Source of the DNA: Hydrogenophaga sp.
GTDB taxonomy: Bacteria; Pseudomonadota; Gammaproteobacteria; Burkholderiales; Burkholderiaceae_C
Direction of reading: 5' to 3'
Length of the DNA stretch: 64,000 nt
Assembly (NCBI RefSeq): GCF_030373245.1
Contig: NZ_JAUCZF010000003.1
Coordinates: 186,001-250,000 of the forward strand
Shown here piece by piece: positions 39,148-48,564 of the stretch. A program made the translations under genes and the position numbers. The notes beneath the pieces are model-generated. The model was not told the origin of the DNA, did not search any database, and saw nothing but the letters and a program-made list of their open reading frames with translations. Position 1 is the first letter of the stretch, and each line of letters starts with the position of its first letter.

Positions 39148-39477
39148 TCACAAAGCATCCAGCTCAGACATCCAGGCCGGAATGTCCCGCTCGGCGTGCA
39201 GGACGCGCCAGACGTCAATGTGGTCCGGGCGCTCGACGTAGAAGACCAAATAGGGGTACTTGTTCAGGCCCCAATGCCGCACACCCGGCAGGTTGAGCGC
39301 GTGGGCATAACGCGGCGAGCCGGTGGCGGGTTGGCGGCCGATGTGGGTGAAGGCCTGTTCCAGCGCGTCCACAAAGCCCAGCGCCACGGCTTCGCCGCCC
39401 TCCTTCATGTACCAGGCGATGGCTTCGTCCACATCCGCGCGGGCCTGCGCCCGGGGAATCACCGGCCGGCATTTCAC
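39148..39477 (-). CDS. parE: ParE-family toxin of a type II toxin-antitoxin pair
   Basis: A 109-residue RelE/ParE-superfamily toxin. The start is a GTG at 39477 overlapping the antitoxin stop by four bases (GTGA); the frame is open further upstream. Features are the helical pair ARADVDEAIAWYMKEGGEAVALGFVDALEQAFTHIGRQPATGSPRY and the beta-strand end WGLNKYPYLVFYVERPDHIDVWRVLHAERDIP, both typical of ParE. Such toxins usually poison DNA gyrase; activity is inferred. It is kept silent by the ParD protein encoded just before it. Confidence 0.85.
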   Translation of the reverse strand: MKCRPVIPRAQARADVDEAIAWYMKEGGEAVALGFVDALEQAFTHIGRQPATGSPRYAHALNLPGVRHWGLNKYPYLVFYVERPDHIDVWRVLHAERDIPAWMSELDAL

Positions 39478-39728
39478 ACCTTGCGTTTCGCTGCGCGGCG
39501 GGGCTGGTGCACCTGCGCGCGCAGGGCGTCGAAGTAGGCTGCATCGACGGGCTGTGTGGGTTCGGACGCAGCCCCGGCCAGCAGCAGGCCGCACAGTTGC
39601 ACGCGGTCCTGGTCGCGGCGGATGAGTTCGCGCAGGTATTCGCTGCTGGTGCCGTAACCGCGCTGGCCGACCTGTTCGTCCACAAAGGCTTTCATGCTTT
39701 CCGGCAAGGAGATGTTCATGGTGCTCAT
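39474..39728 (-). CDS. parD: ParD-family antitoxin
   Basis: An 84-residue ribbon-helix-helix protein with the family opening MSTMNISLPESMKAFVDEQVGQRGYGTSSEYLRELIRRDQ, in which the beta strand MNISLP contacts DNA. The C-terminal tail (AYFDALRAQVHQPRRAAKRKV) would wrap the toxin. A second possible start lies two codons upstream. It overlaps the toxin start by four bases, so both are made from one message. The repeats at 39747-39763 are its likely operator. Confidence 0.88.
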   Translation of the reverse strand: MSTMNISLPESMKAFVDEQVGQRGYGTSSEYLRELIRRDQDRVQLCGLLLAGAASEPTQPVDAAYFDALRAQVHQPRRAAKRKV

Positions 39729-39746
39729 GCCCACACTTTAGGCAGC

Positions 39747-39763
39747 TTGGCAAAATTTGGCAA
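39747..39763 (-). promoter_or_regulatory. Direct-repeat operator candidate of parDE
   Basis: Two copies of TTGGCAA (39747-39753 and 39757-39763) separated by three bases lie 19 bases before the ParD start. Short direct repeats at this place fit autoregulation by a ribbon-helix-helix antitoxin. Confidence 0.5.
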
Positions 39764-39805
39764 GCCATGCTGACATGAGCGACGTGGCCCGCCACAATGC
39801 GCACC

Positions 39806-40939
39806 ATGCACCAGACCGACTTCCTCATCCTCGGCGCCGGCATCGCGGGTGCCTCCGTCGGCCACTTTCTGGCTCCACACGCCCGCTGCGTCATGCTGGA
39901 GCGCGAGAGCCAGCCGGGTTACCACAGCACCGGGCGCTCGGCGGCGCAGTTCATCGCCAGCTACGGGCCGCCGCAGGTGCGGGCGCTCTCGCGGGCCAGT
40001 GAGCCCTTCTTTCTGAACCCGCCGCCCGGTTTCGCCGATGCCCCACTGCTCACGCCGCGCGGCCTGCTGACCGTGGCCGGGCCGGACGAGGTGCACCACC
40101 TCGATGAAGCCTGGGCGACCCTGCAGCAGACCAGCCCGCGCGGACGCCGTCTGACTGCTGCCGAAGCCCTGGCCATGGTGCCGGCGCTGCGGGCAGAGAA
40201 GGTGAGCGCAGCCCTCTACGAGCCCGACAGTTTCGACATGAACGTGCACGCCATCCACCAGGGCTACCTGCGCGGGTACCGGCGCGCGGGTGGCGAGCTG
40301 GTGACGGGTGCTGAGGTGGTCAGCATCGAACGTGTGGGCGATGTCTGGCGCGTGACCACCGCCGCCGCGACCGTGTTCGAAGCGTCGGTGCTGGTCAACG
40401 CGGCTGGCGCCTGGTGCGACGCTGTCGCGCAACTGGCGGGCGTCGCACCCCTCGGCCTGGTGCCGAAACGGCGCAGCGCGCTCACCTTCGCGGCGCCCAC
40501 GGGTATGGACACGCGCGACTGGCCGCTGGTGCTCGCGGCGGACGAGTCGGTGTACTTCAAACCCGACGCCGGCGCCCTGCTCGCCTCGCCGGTGAACGAA
40601 GACCCCACGCACCCGCAAGACGTGCAGCCCGAAGAGCTCGATATCGCGAAGGCGATGCATGCGCTGGAAACCTGGTCCACGCTCACACCGCGCCCCACCC
40701 ACACCTGGGCTGGCCTGCGCTCCTTCGTGGCCGACGGTGACCTGGTGGGCGGCTTCGACGCACAAGCCCCGGGCTTCTTCTGGTGCGCCGCGCAGGGCGG
40801 CTACGGCATCCAGACCAGCGCCGCCATGGGCGAGGCCTGCGCGGCGCTGGCGCGTGGGCTGCCGCTGCCGGCACACATCGCGGCTTGTGGGCTCACCGCG
40901 CAGATGTTGTCGCCCGCACGCAAGACCCTGCAGCCCTGA
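39806..40939 (+). CDS. FAD-dependent oxidoreductase (D-amino acid/glycine oxidase-like, DAO fold)
   Basis: A 377-residue flavoprotein starting MHQTDFLILGAGIAGASVGHFL, a Rossmann GxGxxG site. The VLVNAAGAWCDAVAQLAG and GDLVGGFDAQAPGFFWCAAQGGYGIQTSAAMGEACAAL segments match the DAO family of FAD-dependent amine or hydroxyacid oxidoreductases. An ATG at 39797 would add three residues. It starts divergently 77 bases from parD. Substrate unknown. Confidence 0.87.
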   Translation: MHQTDFLILGAGIAGASVGHFLAPHARCVMLERESQPGYHSTGRSAAQFIASYGPPQVRALSRASEPFFLNPPPGFADAPLLTPRGLLTVAGPDEVHHLDEAWATLQQTSPRGRRLTAAEALAMVPALRAEKVSAALYEPDSFDMNVHAIHQGYLRGYRRAGGELVTGAEVVSIERVGDVWRVTTAAATVFEASVLVNAAGAWCDAVAQLAGVAPLGLVPKRRSALTFAAPTGMDTRDWPLVLAADESVYFKPDAGALLASPVNEDPTHPQDVQPEELDIAKAMHALETWSTLTPRPTHTWAGLRSFVADGDLVGGFDAQAPGFFWCAAQGGYGIQTSAAMGEACAALARGLPLPAHIAACGLTAQMLSPARKTLQP

Positions 40940-40973
40940 GCGGCCGCGGCCCTGCGGCACACTCGTGGCTCCC

Positions 40974-42020
40974 ATGGCCACGCCCAGCCAAGACCTCATC
41001 GTCGCCCGCCCCGAAGGCCTGTACTGCCCGGCCGGTGACTTCTTCATCGACCCCTGGCGGCCGGTGGAGCGGGCCGTGATCACCCACGGCCATTCGGACC
41101 ACGCGCGCTGGGGCCATGCGCACTACCTGGCGCACACGCACAGCGCGGGCACGTTGCGCCAGCGGCTTGGAACAGACATCAACCTGCAGACGCTGGACTA
41201 CGGCGAAGTCATCGAGCACCACGGCGTGCGGCTGTCGCTGCACCCGGCCGGGCATGTCCTCGGCTCGGCCCAGGTGCGGCTGGAGCATGCGGGGCGTGTG
41301 TGGGTCGCCTCGGGCGACTACAAGACCGAGGCCGACGGCACCTGTGCGCCGTTCGAGCCGGTGCGCTGCGACACCTTCATCACCGAATCCACCTTCGGTC
41401 TGCCGGTCTACCGCTGGCCCACGCAGGCGGTGCTGTTCGATCAGATCAACGCCTGGTGGCGCTGCAACGCCGACGAGGGCCGCGCCTCGGTGCTGCTCTG
41501 TTACGCCTTCGGCAAGGCACAGCGCCTGCTGCACGGGGTGGACGCCAGCATCGGCCCCATCGTCGTGCACGGCGCTGTGGAGCCGCTGAACGCGGTGTAT
41601 CGCGCAGCGGGCGTTGAGTTGCCGCCCACGCACCGCGTCACAGACATCGAGAAGACGGCGCTCGCACACGCGCTGGTGCTCGCCCCGCCCTCGGCCCAGG
41701 GCACGCCGTGGATGAAGCGCTTCGGCGCCGACGCGGTGGACGCCTTCGCCAGCGGCTGGATGCTGGTGCGCGGCACACGGCGGCGGCGCGGCGTGGACCG
41801 GGGTTTCGTGATGTCAGACCATGCGGATTGGCCAGGGCTGATGAGTGCCATCAAAGCCACCGGGGCCGAACACATCCGCGTGACGCACGGCAGCGTGCCG
41901 GTGCTGGTGCGCTACCTCACCGAACAGGGGCTGGATGCGCAGGCCTTCGAGACCGAGTACGGCGACGAGGATGTGGCGGACAAGGCCACGGAAGCTGTTC
42001 CCTCGGAACCCACTGCATGA
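40974..42020 (+). CDS. Ligase-associated DNA exonuclease (metallo-beta-lactamase fold)
   Basis: A 348-residue beta-CASP-related nuclease. The metal-binding motif is THGHSDHARWGH (HxHxDH), with LHPAGHVLGSAQ and SGDYKTEADGTC giving further ligands and FVMSDHADWPGL near the C-terminus. Its place directly before the ATP-dependent ligase and helicase genes matches the known ligase-associated repair group. The frame is open to 40659, but the ATG at 40974 (MATPSQDLIVARPEG) fits the family. It ends 58 bases before the ligase. Confidence 0.9.
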   Translation: MATPSQDLIVARPEGLYCPAGDFFIDPWRPVERAVITHGHSDHARWGHAHYLAHTHSAGTLRQRLGTDINLQTLDYGEVIEHHGVRLSLHPAGHVLGSAQVRLEHAGRVWVASGDYKTEADGTCAPFEPVRCDTFITESTFGLPVYRWPTQAVLFDQINAWWRCNADEGRASVLLCYAFGKAQRLLHGVDASIGPIVVHGAVEPLNAVYRAAGVELPPTHRVTDIEKTALAHALVLAPPSAQGTPWMKRFGADAVDAFASGWMLVRGTRRRRGVDRGFVMSDHADWPGLMSAIKATGAEHIRVTHGSVPVLVRYLTEQGLDAQAFETEYGDEDVADKATEAVPSEPTA

Positions 42021-42078
42021 GCCCCGCACGGCCGCCCGAAGGGGCTCGCGCCGCAGTCCGCTGGACGGAGGCTTTCTG

Positions 42079-43797
42079 ATGCGGCGCTTCGCCGCCCTCT
42101 ACCGCGAGCTGGACGCGAGCACCGCCACGCGCGAGAAGCAGGCCGCGCTGCAGCGCTACTTTGCCGAAGCACCGGCCGAGGACGCAGCCTGGGCGGTTTA
42201 CTTCCTGGCCGGCGGCAAGCCGCGCCAGACCGTGCCCACGCGCGCGCTGCGCGAACAGGCGCTGGCGGCCACGCGCTTGCCCGAATGGCTGTTTGAAGAG
42301 AGCTACCAGACGGTGGGCGACCTGGCCGAGACCGTGTCGCTGCTGCTGCCACCGGCCAGCGCGCCGGTAGAGCGTGGTCTGGCCGAGTGGCTGACGCAGC
42401 ACCTGCTGCCGCTGCGCGGTCTGGCGCCCGAGGCGCTGGCCGAACGCCTGCGCGAACAATGGGACGCGGCGCCCGACGACCAGCGCTTCGTCTACTTCAA
42501 GCTCATCACCGGCGGGTTTCGTGTCGGCGTGTCCAAGTTGCAGGTGACGCAGGCGCTCGCGGCGGTGGCGGGTGTTGCGCCTCAGCGCGTGGCGCAGCGG
42601 CTCATGGGCTACACCCACATCGGCGCGCAGCCCACCGCCGCCGACTACGCAGCGCTGGTGGCAGCCGAAAGCCCCACCGAACAGAACCAGCAAACCAGCG
42701 GCCAGCCCTACCCCTTCTTCCTCGCGCACCCGTTCAACGAAGCGCTCGAACGCTTTGACGAACTGCTGGGCCCGCCCGCCGACTGGCAGGTGGAATGGAA
42801 GTGGGACGGCATCCGCGCACAACTCGTGAAGCGGGCGGGCCAGGTCTGGCTGTGGTCGCGCGGCGAAGAGCTGGTGACCGAGCGCTTCCCAGAACTCGCC
42901 GCGCTGGGCGACGCCCTGCCCGACGGCACCGTGCTCGACGGCGAGATCGTGGTGTGGAGAGACGGTAAACCGCAGCCCTTCGCCGATCTGCAGAAACGCA
43001 TAGCCCGCAAGACGCTGGGCCTCAAGATCCTGCGCGAACTGCCGGTAGCCCTGCTGGCCTACGACCTGCTGGAACAACACGGCCAGGACCTGCGCGAGCA
43101 ACCCCTGCACGCGCGACGCGCGGCGCTGGACGCGTTGGTGCAGGACCTCAACCATCCGCTGCTGATCGCCAGCCCGCTGCTGACCGGCGCCACCTGGGCC
43201 GAGCTGTCCACGCTGCGCGAAGAAGCGCGTACACGCGGCACCGAAGGCTTCATGCTCAAGCAGCGCAGCAGCGCCTACGGAGTGGGCCGCACCAAGGCCG
43301 CGGGCACCTGGTGGAAGTGGAAGACCGACCCCATGAGCGTGGACGCGGTGCTGATCTACGCCCAGCGCGGCCACGGCCGCCGCGCCAGCGTTTACAGCGA
43401 CTACACCTTCGCCGTCTGGAACGCACCGCCGGGTACCAAAGGCCGCGCCCTAGTGCCCTTCGCCAAGGCGTACTCAGGCCTCACCGACGCCGAGATGGCC
43501 AAGGTGGATGCGATCATCCGCGCGACCACCATCGAGAGCTTCGGCCCAGTGCGCAGCGTGCGGCCCACGCTGGTGTTCGAGCTGGGCTTCGAAGGCATCG
43601 GCCGCAGCCCGCGCCACAAGAGCGGCATCGCGGTGCGCTTTCCGCGCATGCTGCGCTGGCGCGAAGACAAGCCGGTGGAAGAAGCCGACTCGCTGCAGAC
43701 GCTGGCGGCGCTGCTGCCCGAGGGTGGCGCCGCAGGAACCGATCAGGGTTTTCCTGGGGATTATTTGCACCAAAGCCAAAGCATGGAAAGCTCCTGA
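42079..43797 (+). CDS. ATP-dependent DNA ligase of the ligase-associated repair cluster
   Basis: A 572-residue ligase. The adenylation Lys lies in VEWKWDGIRAQLV (KxDG), followed by LDGEIVVW, TEGFMLKQRSSAY and WWKWKTDPMSVDAVLIYAQRGHGRR, motifs of nucleotidyltransferase and OB domains. The N-terminal part is the DNA-binding domain (LITGGFRVGVSKLQVTQAL). The chosen ATG at 42079 sits 56 bases after the exonuclease; the open frame runs upstream to 41935. With neighbours it forms a double-strand break or alkylation-damage processing set. Confidence 0.93.
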   Translation: MRRFAALYRELDASTATREKQAALQRYFAEAPAEDAAWAVYFLAGGKPRQTVPTRALREQALAATRLPEWLFEESYQTVGDLAETVSLLLPPASAPVERGLAEWLTQHLLPLRGLAPEALAERLREQWDAAPDDQRFVYFKLITGGFRVGVSKLQVTQALAAVAGVAPQRVAQRLMGYTHIGAQPTAADYAALVAAESPTEQNQQTSGQPYPFFLAHPFNEALERFDELLGPPADWQVEWKWDGIRAQLVKRAGQVWLWSRGEELVTERFPELAALGDALPDGTVLDGEIVVWRDGKPQPFADLQKRIARKTLGLKILRELPVALLAYDLLEQHGQDLREQPLHARRAALDALVQDLNHPLLIASPLLTGATWAELSTLREEARTRGTEGFMLKQRSSAYGVGRTKAAGTWWKWKTDPMSVDAVLIYAQRGHGRRASVYSDYTFAVWNAPPGTKGRALVPFAKAYSGLTDAEMAKVDAIIRATTIESFGPVRSVRPTLVFELGFEGIGRSPRHKSGIAVRFPRMLRWREDKPVEEADSLQTLAALLPEGGAAGTDQGFPGDYLHQSQSMESS

Positions 43798-43822
43798 CAC
43801 CTTCAGCCACCGGAGAACAGCC

Positions 43823-44239
43823 ATGCCCCGCCAACCCAAAACCTGGGCACAGAAGATGTGCGCCAAACCGCCCCACACCGTCGTGCTGGACAAAGCGTTT
43901 GCCGGCGTGCCGCAGGGCGCCCGCCTGCTCATTTCCAGCCCGCAGGAGATCGACGAATTTGTGCGCACACTCTCGGCTGGGCGCAGCCTGCCGATCCAGC
44001 AACTGCGGCGCGAACTGGCGACGCGCCATGGCGTCGACGCGGCCTGTCCGGTATCGACCTCTATTTTTCTGAAGATCGTCGCCGAACACGCTTTCGAGCG
44101 CTTCCAGTCGGGTGAAGACATCGGCAGCGTGACCCCAGTCTGGCGTGTCATCGAGCCCGACTCGCCCTTGATGCGCAAGCTCAGCTTCGACCCGATGTGG
44201 ATCACCGAACGGCGGCAGCTCGAAGGCCTTCCCGCTTGA
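43823..44239 (+). CDS. Conserved small protein, MGMT/alkyltransferase-like family candidate
   Basis: A 138-residue protein ([21 protein letters not shown] start) with [37 protein letters not shown] and the motif [21 protein letters not shown]. Proteins of this pattern (CPxTT/CPxST followed by a helix) are often annotated as O6-methylguanine methyltransferase-family or alkyltransferase-like proteins that act on damaged DNA. Here the Cys-Pro occurs without the usual PCHRV motif, so the enzyme activity is uncertain. It lies between ligase and helicase and overlaps the helicase start, which supports a DNA-repair role. Confidence 0.6.
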   Translation: MPRQPKTWAQKMCAKPPHTVVLDKAFAGVPQGARLLISSPQEIDEFVRTLSAGRSLPIQQLRRELATRHGVDAACPVSTSIFLKIVAEHAFERFQSGEDIGSVTPVWRVIEPDSPLMRKLSFDPMWITERRQLEGLPA

Positions 44240-46842
44240 TCAAACCCGCTGCGCTTTCCTCGCCCACTCGCCGCGCAGAGCCCAACGCCGACGCCTGGCT
44301 GGCGGCGCGCGGCTGGTCGCCTTTTCCGTTTCAGCGCGAGGTCTGGGAAGCGATGGCGCGCGGCGAGAGCGGCCTGCTGCACGCCACCACCGGCGCGGGC
44401 AAAACCTTTGCCGTGTGGCTGGGTGCGCTCCAGGTGCTGGCCGATGCCGAGGCCAAGCGCACACCGCCGCTCACCGTCGTCTGGCTCACACCGATGCGCG
44501 CGCTCGCGGCCGACACGTTGCTCGCGCTGCAAACCCCGCTGCCCGACCTGGCCCCGGCGTGGACCGCCGGTGCCCGCAGCGGCGAACGCGCGAAGCAGAC
44601 GCAGCGCCTGCCCACGGTGCTGGTGACCACGCCCGAGAGCCTGAGCCTGCAGATCGCCCGCGCCGACGCACCTGAGACGCTGGGCCGCATGGCGCTGGTG
44701 GTGGTGGACGAGTGGCACGAACTCATGGGCAACAAGCGCGGCGTGCAGGTGCAGCTGGCGCTGGCGCGCCTGAAGCGATGGAACCCGGGCCTGATGGTCT
44801 GGGGCATGTCGGCCACGCTGGGGAATCTGGACGAAGCGATGCACAGCCTGCTCGGTCCGCCAGCGGCTGCCCAAGGCTGCATGGTGCGCGGCCAGACGCC
44901 CAAGCGGCTGACAGTGGACACTTTGTTGCCGCCGCGCGTGGACCGCTTCCCCTGGGGCGGCCACCTGGGCCTGGCCATGCTGCCGACGGTGGTGAACGAG
45001 ATCGAAGGCAGCGGCAGTACGCTGGTCTTCACCAACACCCGCTCGCAGGCCGAGATCTGGTACCAGGCGCTGCTCGATGCGCGGCCCGACTGGGCCGGGC
45101 AGATTGCGCTGCACCACGGCTCGCTCGACCGTTCGGTGCGCGAATGGGTTGAAGCCGGTTTGAAGGCGGGCGAGCTGCGCGCCGTGGTTTGCACCAGCAG
45201 CCTGGACCTGGGCGTGGACTTCCTGCCGGTTGAGCGCGTGCTTCAGATCGGTTCGCCCAAAGGCATTGCGCGGCTGCTGCAGCGCGCGGGCCGCTCGGGC
45301 CACGCGCCGGGCCGGCCTTCGCGCGTGAGCATCGTGCCCACGCACAGCCTGGAACTGGTCGAAGGCGCGGCCGCGCGCGCGGCGGTGTTGGTCGGGCAGA
45401 TCGAAGCGCGCGACACACCGAAGCAGCCGTTGGACGTGCTGGTGCAGCACCTGGTCACCGTCGCGCTCGGCGGCGGCTTCACACCCGATGCGTTGCTGGC
45501 CGAAATCCGTAGCACCGCCGCCTACGCCGACCTGCCCGACGACCATTGGCGCTGGTGCCTGGACTTCGTCTCGCAAGGCGGCGCCTCGCTCGCGGCCTAC
45601 CCCGACTACCACCGCGTGGTGGCCGACGAACACGGCGTCTGGCGCGTGCCCGACGCGCGCCTGGCGCGGCGCCACCGCATGAACATCGGCACCATCGTCA
45701 GCGACGCCAGCATGGCTGTGCAGTACCTGGGTGGCGGCAAGATCGGCCACGTGGAAGAAAGCTTTGCCGCTCGCCTGAAACCCGGCGACTGTTTCACCTT
45801 CGGCGGGCGCCTGCTGGAGCTGGTGCGTATCCACGACATGACCGCGTGGGTGAAACGCGCCACCGGCCGCAAGCCGGCCGTGCCGCGCTGGAACGGCGGC
45901 AAGATGCCGCTCTCCACCACGCTGGCCGACGCGGTGGTGGCGCAGCTCGCGCGGGTGCAATCCGGTGCAGGTTGGGCCGACATCGACGACCCGGCCTTGC
46001 TCGCCGCCAAGCCCTTGCTGGAACTGCAGGCCCAGTGGTCTGCTCTGCCCTCGCCGCACACCCTGCTGGCCGAGGTGATGCACTCGCGCGAAGGCACGCA
46101 CCTGTTCCTCTACCCCTTCGCCGGGCGCCACGCGCACCTGGGCCTGGCCAACCTGATCGCCTGGCGGGTGGCGCAGCACGCGCCCAACACCTTCTCCATC
46201 GCCGTCAACGACTACGGCTTCGAACTGCTGAGCGCCACCGACATCGACTGGCCGACGCTGCTGCCGAACATGCTGCAGGAACAGACCGACCCAGCCCGGT
46301 TGATGCACGAAGTGCTGCACAGCCTGAACGCCAGCGAACTCGCGCAGCGCCGCTTTCGCGAGATCGCCCGCGTCTCGGGCCTGATCTTCCAGAGCCACCC
46401 GGGCGAAAAGCGCAGCAGCCGCCAGCTGCAGGCCTCCAGCAGCCTGTTTTGGGAAGTCTTTCGCAAGTACGACCCGGGCAACCGCCTGCTGCAGCAGGCC
46501 GAGGCCGAGCTGCTGACCCAGGAACTGGAGCTGGGCCGCCTGCGCGAAGCGCTGCGCCGCATGGCGCAGCAGGCACTGGTGCTCAAGAACCTGGAGCGGC
46601 CCACCCCGTTTGCCTTCCCGCTGATGATCGAACGCCTGCGCGAAAAGCTCAGCAACGAAAGCGTGGCCGACCGCATTGCGCGCATGCTAGCGCCGCTGGA
46701 AAAAGCAGCGGGCGGTGCGGCGGGCCATGACGCCGTCACGGTGCGCCAGTCGCTCTCATTCGGGCGCGAAGGCGCCGCAGACAAAACCCCCGCCACCACA
46801 CAACGCGAACGGCGCCCACGCCGGCTCCGCCTGCCGCGCTAG
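44236..46842 (+). CDS. Ligase-associated DEXH-box DNA helicase (Lhr family)
   Basis: An 868-residue superfamily 2 helicase. Motif I is [14 protein letters not shown], motif [11 protein letters not shown] (DEWH), motif III MSATLGN, and the second RecA domain shows [15 protein letters not shown] and [13 protein letters not shown]. The winged-helix and Lhr-core domain follow, ending with [35 protein letters not shown] use the TTG at 44236, which overlaps the upstream stop as TTGA; a GTG at 44197 is the alternative start. It is the Lhr-Core helicase of the exonuclease-ligase-PdeM group. Confidence 0.93.
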   Translation: MIKPAALSSPTRRAEPNADAWLAARGWSPFPFQREVWEAMARGESGLLHATTGAGKTFAVWLGALQVLADAEAKRTPPLTVVWLTPMRALAADTLLALQTPLPDLAPAWTAGARSGERAKQTQRLPTVLVTTPESLSLQIARADAPETLGRMALVVVDEWHELMGNKRGVQVQLALARLKRWNPGLMVWGMSATLGNLDEAMHSLLGPPAAAQGCMVRGQTPKRLTVDTLLPPRVDRFPWGGHLGLAMLPTVVNEIEGSGSTLVFTNTRSQAEIWYQALLDARPDWAGQIALHHGSLDRSVREWVEAGLKAGELRAVVCTSSLDLGVDFLPVERVLQIGSPKGIARLLQRAGRSGHAPGRPSRVSIVPTHSLELVEGAAARAAVLVGQIEARDTPKQPLDVLVQHLVTVALGGGFTPDALLAEIRSTAAYADLPDDHWRWCLDFVSQGGASLAAYPDYHRVVADEHGVWRVPDARLARRHRMNIGTIVSDASMAVQYLGGGKIGHVEESFAARLKPGDCFTFGGRLLELVRIHDMTAWVKRATGRKPAVPRWNGGKMPLSTTLADAVVAQLARVQSGAGWADIDDPALLAAKPLLELQAQWSALPSPHTLLAEVMHSREGTHLFLYPFAGRHAHLGLANLIAWRVAQHAPNTFSIAVNDYGFELLSATDIDWPTLLPNMLQEQTDPARLMHEVLHSLNASELAQRRFREIARVSGLIFQSHPGEKRSSRQLQASSSLFWEVFRKYDPGNRLLQQAEAELLTQELELGRLREALRRMAQQALVLKNLERPTPFAFPLMIERLREKLSNESVADRIARMLAPLEKAAGGAAGHDAVTVRQSLSFGREGAADKTPATTQRERRPRRLRLPR

Positions 46843-46912
46843 CCAGCACGCTTGCTGCCCAGGCAGCACAATGCTCGCCTCCCCCACCGCAAAACCACGC
46901 CTGGCCACGCCC

Positions 46913-47536
46913 ATGACCCTCATCGTCCACCACCTCAACAACTCCCGCTCGCAGCGCCTGCTGTGGCTGCTCGAAGAGCTGGAACTGCCCTACGAAATCC
47001 GCTTCTACGAGCGCGACAAAGCCACCATGCTCGCGCCGCCCGAGCTGAAAAAAGTGCACCCGCTGGGCAAGTCGCCGGTGCTGGAAGACGGCCCGCTCAA
47101 GCTGGTGGAAACCGGCGCCATCTGCGAATACCTGGTCGACAAGACCGGTCGCCTCGGCCCCACCGACCAGGGCGAAGGCCTGCGCAGCTACCGCCAGTTC
47201 ATGCACTACGCCGAAGGCTCGCTCATGCCCAACCTGCTGCTCATGCTGGCCATGAGCAAGGTGCCGCTGATCGGCGGCATCGCGGTGAAGAAGGTGCAAC
47301 CCATGGTGGACGTGCACCTGGACTACGTGGAACAGGTGCTGGCCTCGCGCCCCTGGTTCGCCGGCCAAGCCATGACCGCCGCCGACATCATGATGAGCTT
47401 CCCGCTCGAAGCCGCCGTCTCACGCGCCGGCCTCGGCCCCTCGCACCCCGCCACCATGGCCTGGATCAAAAAAATCCACGCGCGACCGGCGTACCAGGCC
47501 GCGTTGAAAAAAGGTGGCGAGTACGCCTATGCCTGA
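46913..47536 (+). CDS. Glutathione S-transferase
   Basis: A 207-residue GST. The N-terminal thioredoxin-like domain starts MTLIVHHLNNSRSQRLLWLLEELELPYEIRFYER with the catalytic Ser/Tyr region, then KVHPLGKSPVLEDG and LVETGAICEYLVDK. The C-terminal helical domain has AAD (TAADIMMSFPLEAA). An ATG at 46871 is an alternative. It is inside the repair cluster between helicase and PdeM, on the same strand, without obvious functional link. Confidence 0.88.
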   Translation: MTLIVHHLNNSRSQRLLWLLEELELPYEIRFYERDKATMLAPPELKKVHPLGKSPVLEDGPLKLVETGAICEYLVDKTGRLGPTDQGEGLRSYRQFMHYAEGSLMPNLLLMLAMSKVPLIGGIAVKKVQPMVDVHLDYVEQVLASRPWFAGQAMTAADIMMSFPLEAAVSRAGLGPSHPATMAWIKKIHARPAYQAALKKGGEYAYA

Positions 47537-47541
47537 GTACG

Positions 47542-47641
47542 CCCCCACGCTCCGCCGCTGCGCGGGTCGCTGCCCCATGACCGGGAAGGGCCCCGGTCTT
47601 CGCCGGGTCCGGGGGCTGATCCGGCTTGGGGCGGCCCGGCG
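47542..47641. repeat. Interspersed repeat, long reverse-orientation copy
   Basis: Starts five bases after the GST stop. Read on the minus strand it runs CGCCGGGCCGCCCCAAG at one end to AGCGTGGGGG at the other, like the copies at 13462 and 31774, but carries extra internal sequence with its own CCCCGG inverted arms. It fills the gap to PdeM. Confidence 0.7.
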
Positions 47642-47650
47642 CCGGATCGC

Positions 47651-48319
47651 ATGACGCCCCACGCCACCGTCCACTGGGGCGGTGAGCTGCTGCACCTGCT
47701 GCCCGCGCACGCCATCTGGTGGCCGGCGGCGCAGACGCTCTTCATCGCAGACCTGCACCTCGGCAAAGCCGCCAGCTACCGCGCCCAAGGCCAGCCGGTG
47801 CCCGGCGGCACCACACAAGACAACCTCGCGCGGCTGGACGCGCTGATCGCCACCCACCAGCCCCGGCGCCTGGTGTGCCTGGGCGACTTCCTGCACGCCG
47901 CCAGCGGCCGCACCCCGGCCGTGCTCAGCGCCCTGCTCGACTGGCGCCAGCGGCACGCCAACGTCACCATCACCCTGGTGCGCGGCAACCACGACGACCG
48001 CGCCGGCGACCCACCGCCCGAGGCCGACATCGAGGTGGTGGACGAACCCTGGCTGCTTGGCCCCTTCGCCTGCTGCCACCACCCACTGCCGCCAACCCAG
48101 CGCCTCACCACCCACTTCGTGCTCGCCGGCCACCTGCACCCGGTCTGCCAACTCAGCGGCCCCGCGCGCGACACCATGCGCCTGCCCTGCTTCGTCAGCG
48201 AACCGGACCAGGCCATCCTGCCCGCTTTCGGTGCCTTCACCGGCGGCCACCCCATGCCCACCGTGCCCGGCAGGCGGTTTCATGCGGTGGGAGGAGACCG
48301 GGTGTGGGCGGTGCCCTAG
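47651..48319 (+). CDS. pdeM: Ligase-associated metallophosphoesterase PdeM
   Basis: A 222-residue calcineurin-type phosphoesterase. Metal-binding motifs are IADLHLGK (DxH), LVCLGDFLHAA (GD), LVRGNHDD (GNHD) and FVLAGHLHPV (GHxH). Members next to Lhr helicase and ligase genes act in DNA repair as end-processing nucleases. Start ATG at 47651, seven bases after a repeat element. The last gene of the group; the decay zone begins after its stop. Confidence 0.88.
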   Translation: MTPHATVHWGGELLHLLPAHAIWWPAAQTLFIADLHLGKAASYRAQGQPVPGGTTQDNLARLDALIATHQPRRLVCLGDFLHAASGRTPAVLSALLDWRQRHANVTITLVRGNHDDRAGDPPPEADIEVVDEPWLLGPFACCHHPLPPTQRLTTHFVLAGHLHPVCQLSGPARDTMRLPCFVSEPDQAILPAFGAFTGGHPMPTVPGRRFHAVGGDRVWAVP

Positions 48320-48353
48320 GAGTCTGCGCGGCAGAAGCGCAATAAGGTCGCGA

Positions 48354-48395
48354 AGGCTTGGTCAATTGCGGGCATGGCCGCAATTGACCAAGCCT
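48354..48395. repeat. Perfect 18-bp inverted repeat with 6-base loop
   Basis: Arms 48354-48371 and 48378-48395 are perfect reverse complements (AGGCTTGGTCAATTGCGG) around GCATGG. It begins 35 bases after the pdeM stop. There is no T run, so it is not a classical terminator; it could be a regulator site, a hairpin or a mobile-element end. Confidence 0.85.
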
Positions 48396-48540
48396 GTTGA
48401 ACCCCAACCGCAGCGACTGCTGCCCGACGCACGGCAAGACTGGCTGCCCGAAGTTCAGCTGGCGTACTTCACCCTAGACAGCGTCTACCGCCTGGACCTG
48501 AGCGCGTCTCACACCCGGCACGCCAAGGGCGGACCGCGCA
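48385..48540 (+). pseudogene. N-terminal transposase remnant (IS1182-like)
   Basis: The translated stretch QRLLPDARQDWLPEVQLAYF followed by TLDSVYRLDLSA resembles the N-terminus of IS1182-type transposases (LLPPSLxxWLPExHLAxFxxDxVxxLDLS). A TTG at about 48385 could have been the start. No catalytic DDE region or downstream transposase sequence remains, so only a stub survives. Homology is from memory of the family pattern. Confidence 0.45.
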
Positions 48541-48564
48541 ATCAGCCGTTTTCACCCGGCCACG

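Noticed and set aside
43474..46398. A 974-codon open frame on the minus strand
   Set aside because: It lies antisense to the ligase, MGMT-like and helicase genes, which have clear motifs; its translation is low-complexity and typical of GC-rich shadows.
48354..48395. Terminator of pdeM
   Set aside because: The stem is perfect but no T run follows, so I list it as an inverted repeat of unknown role.
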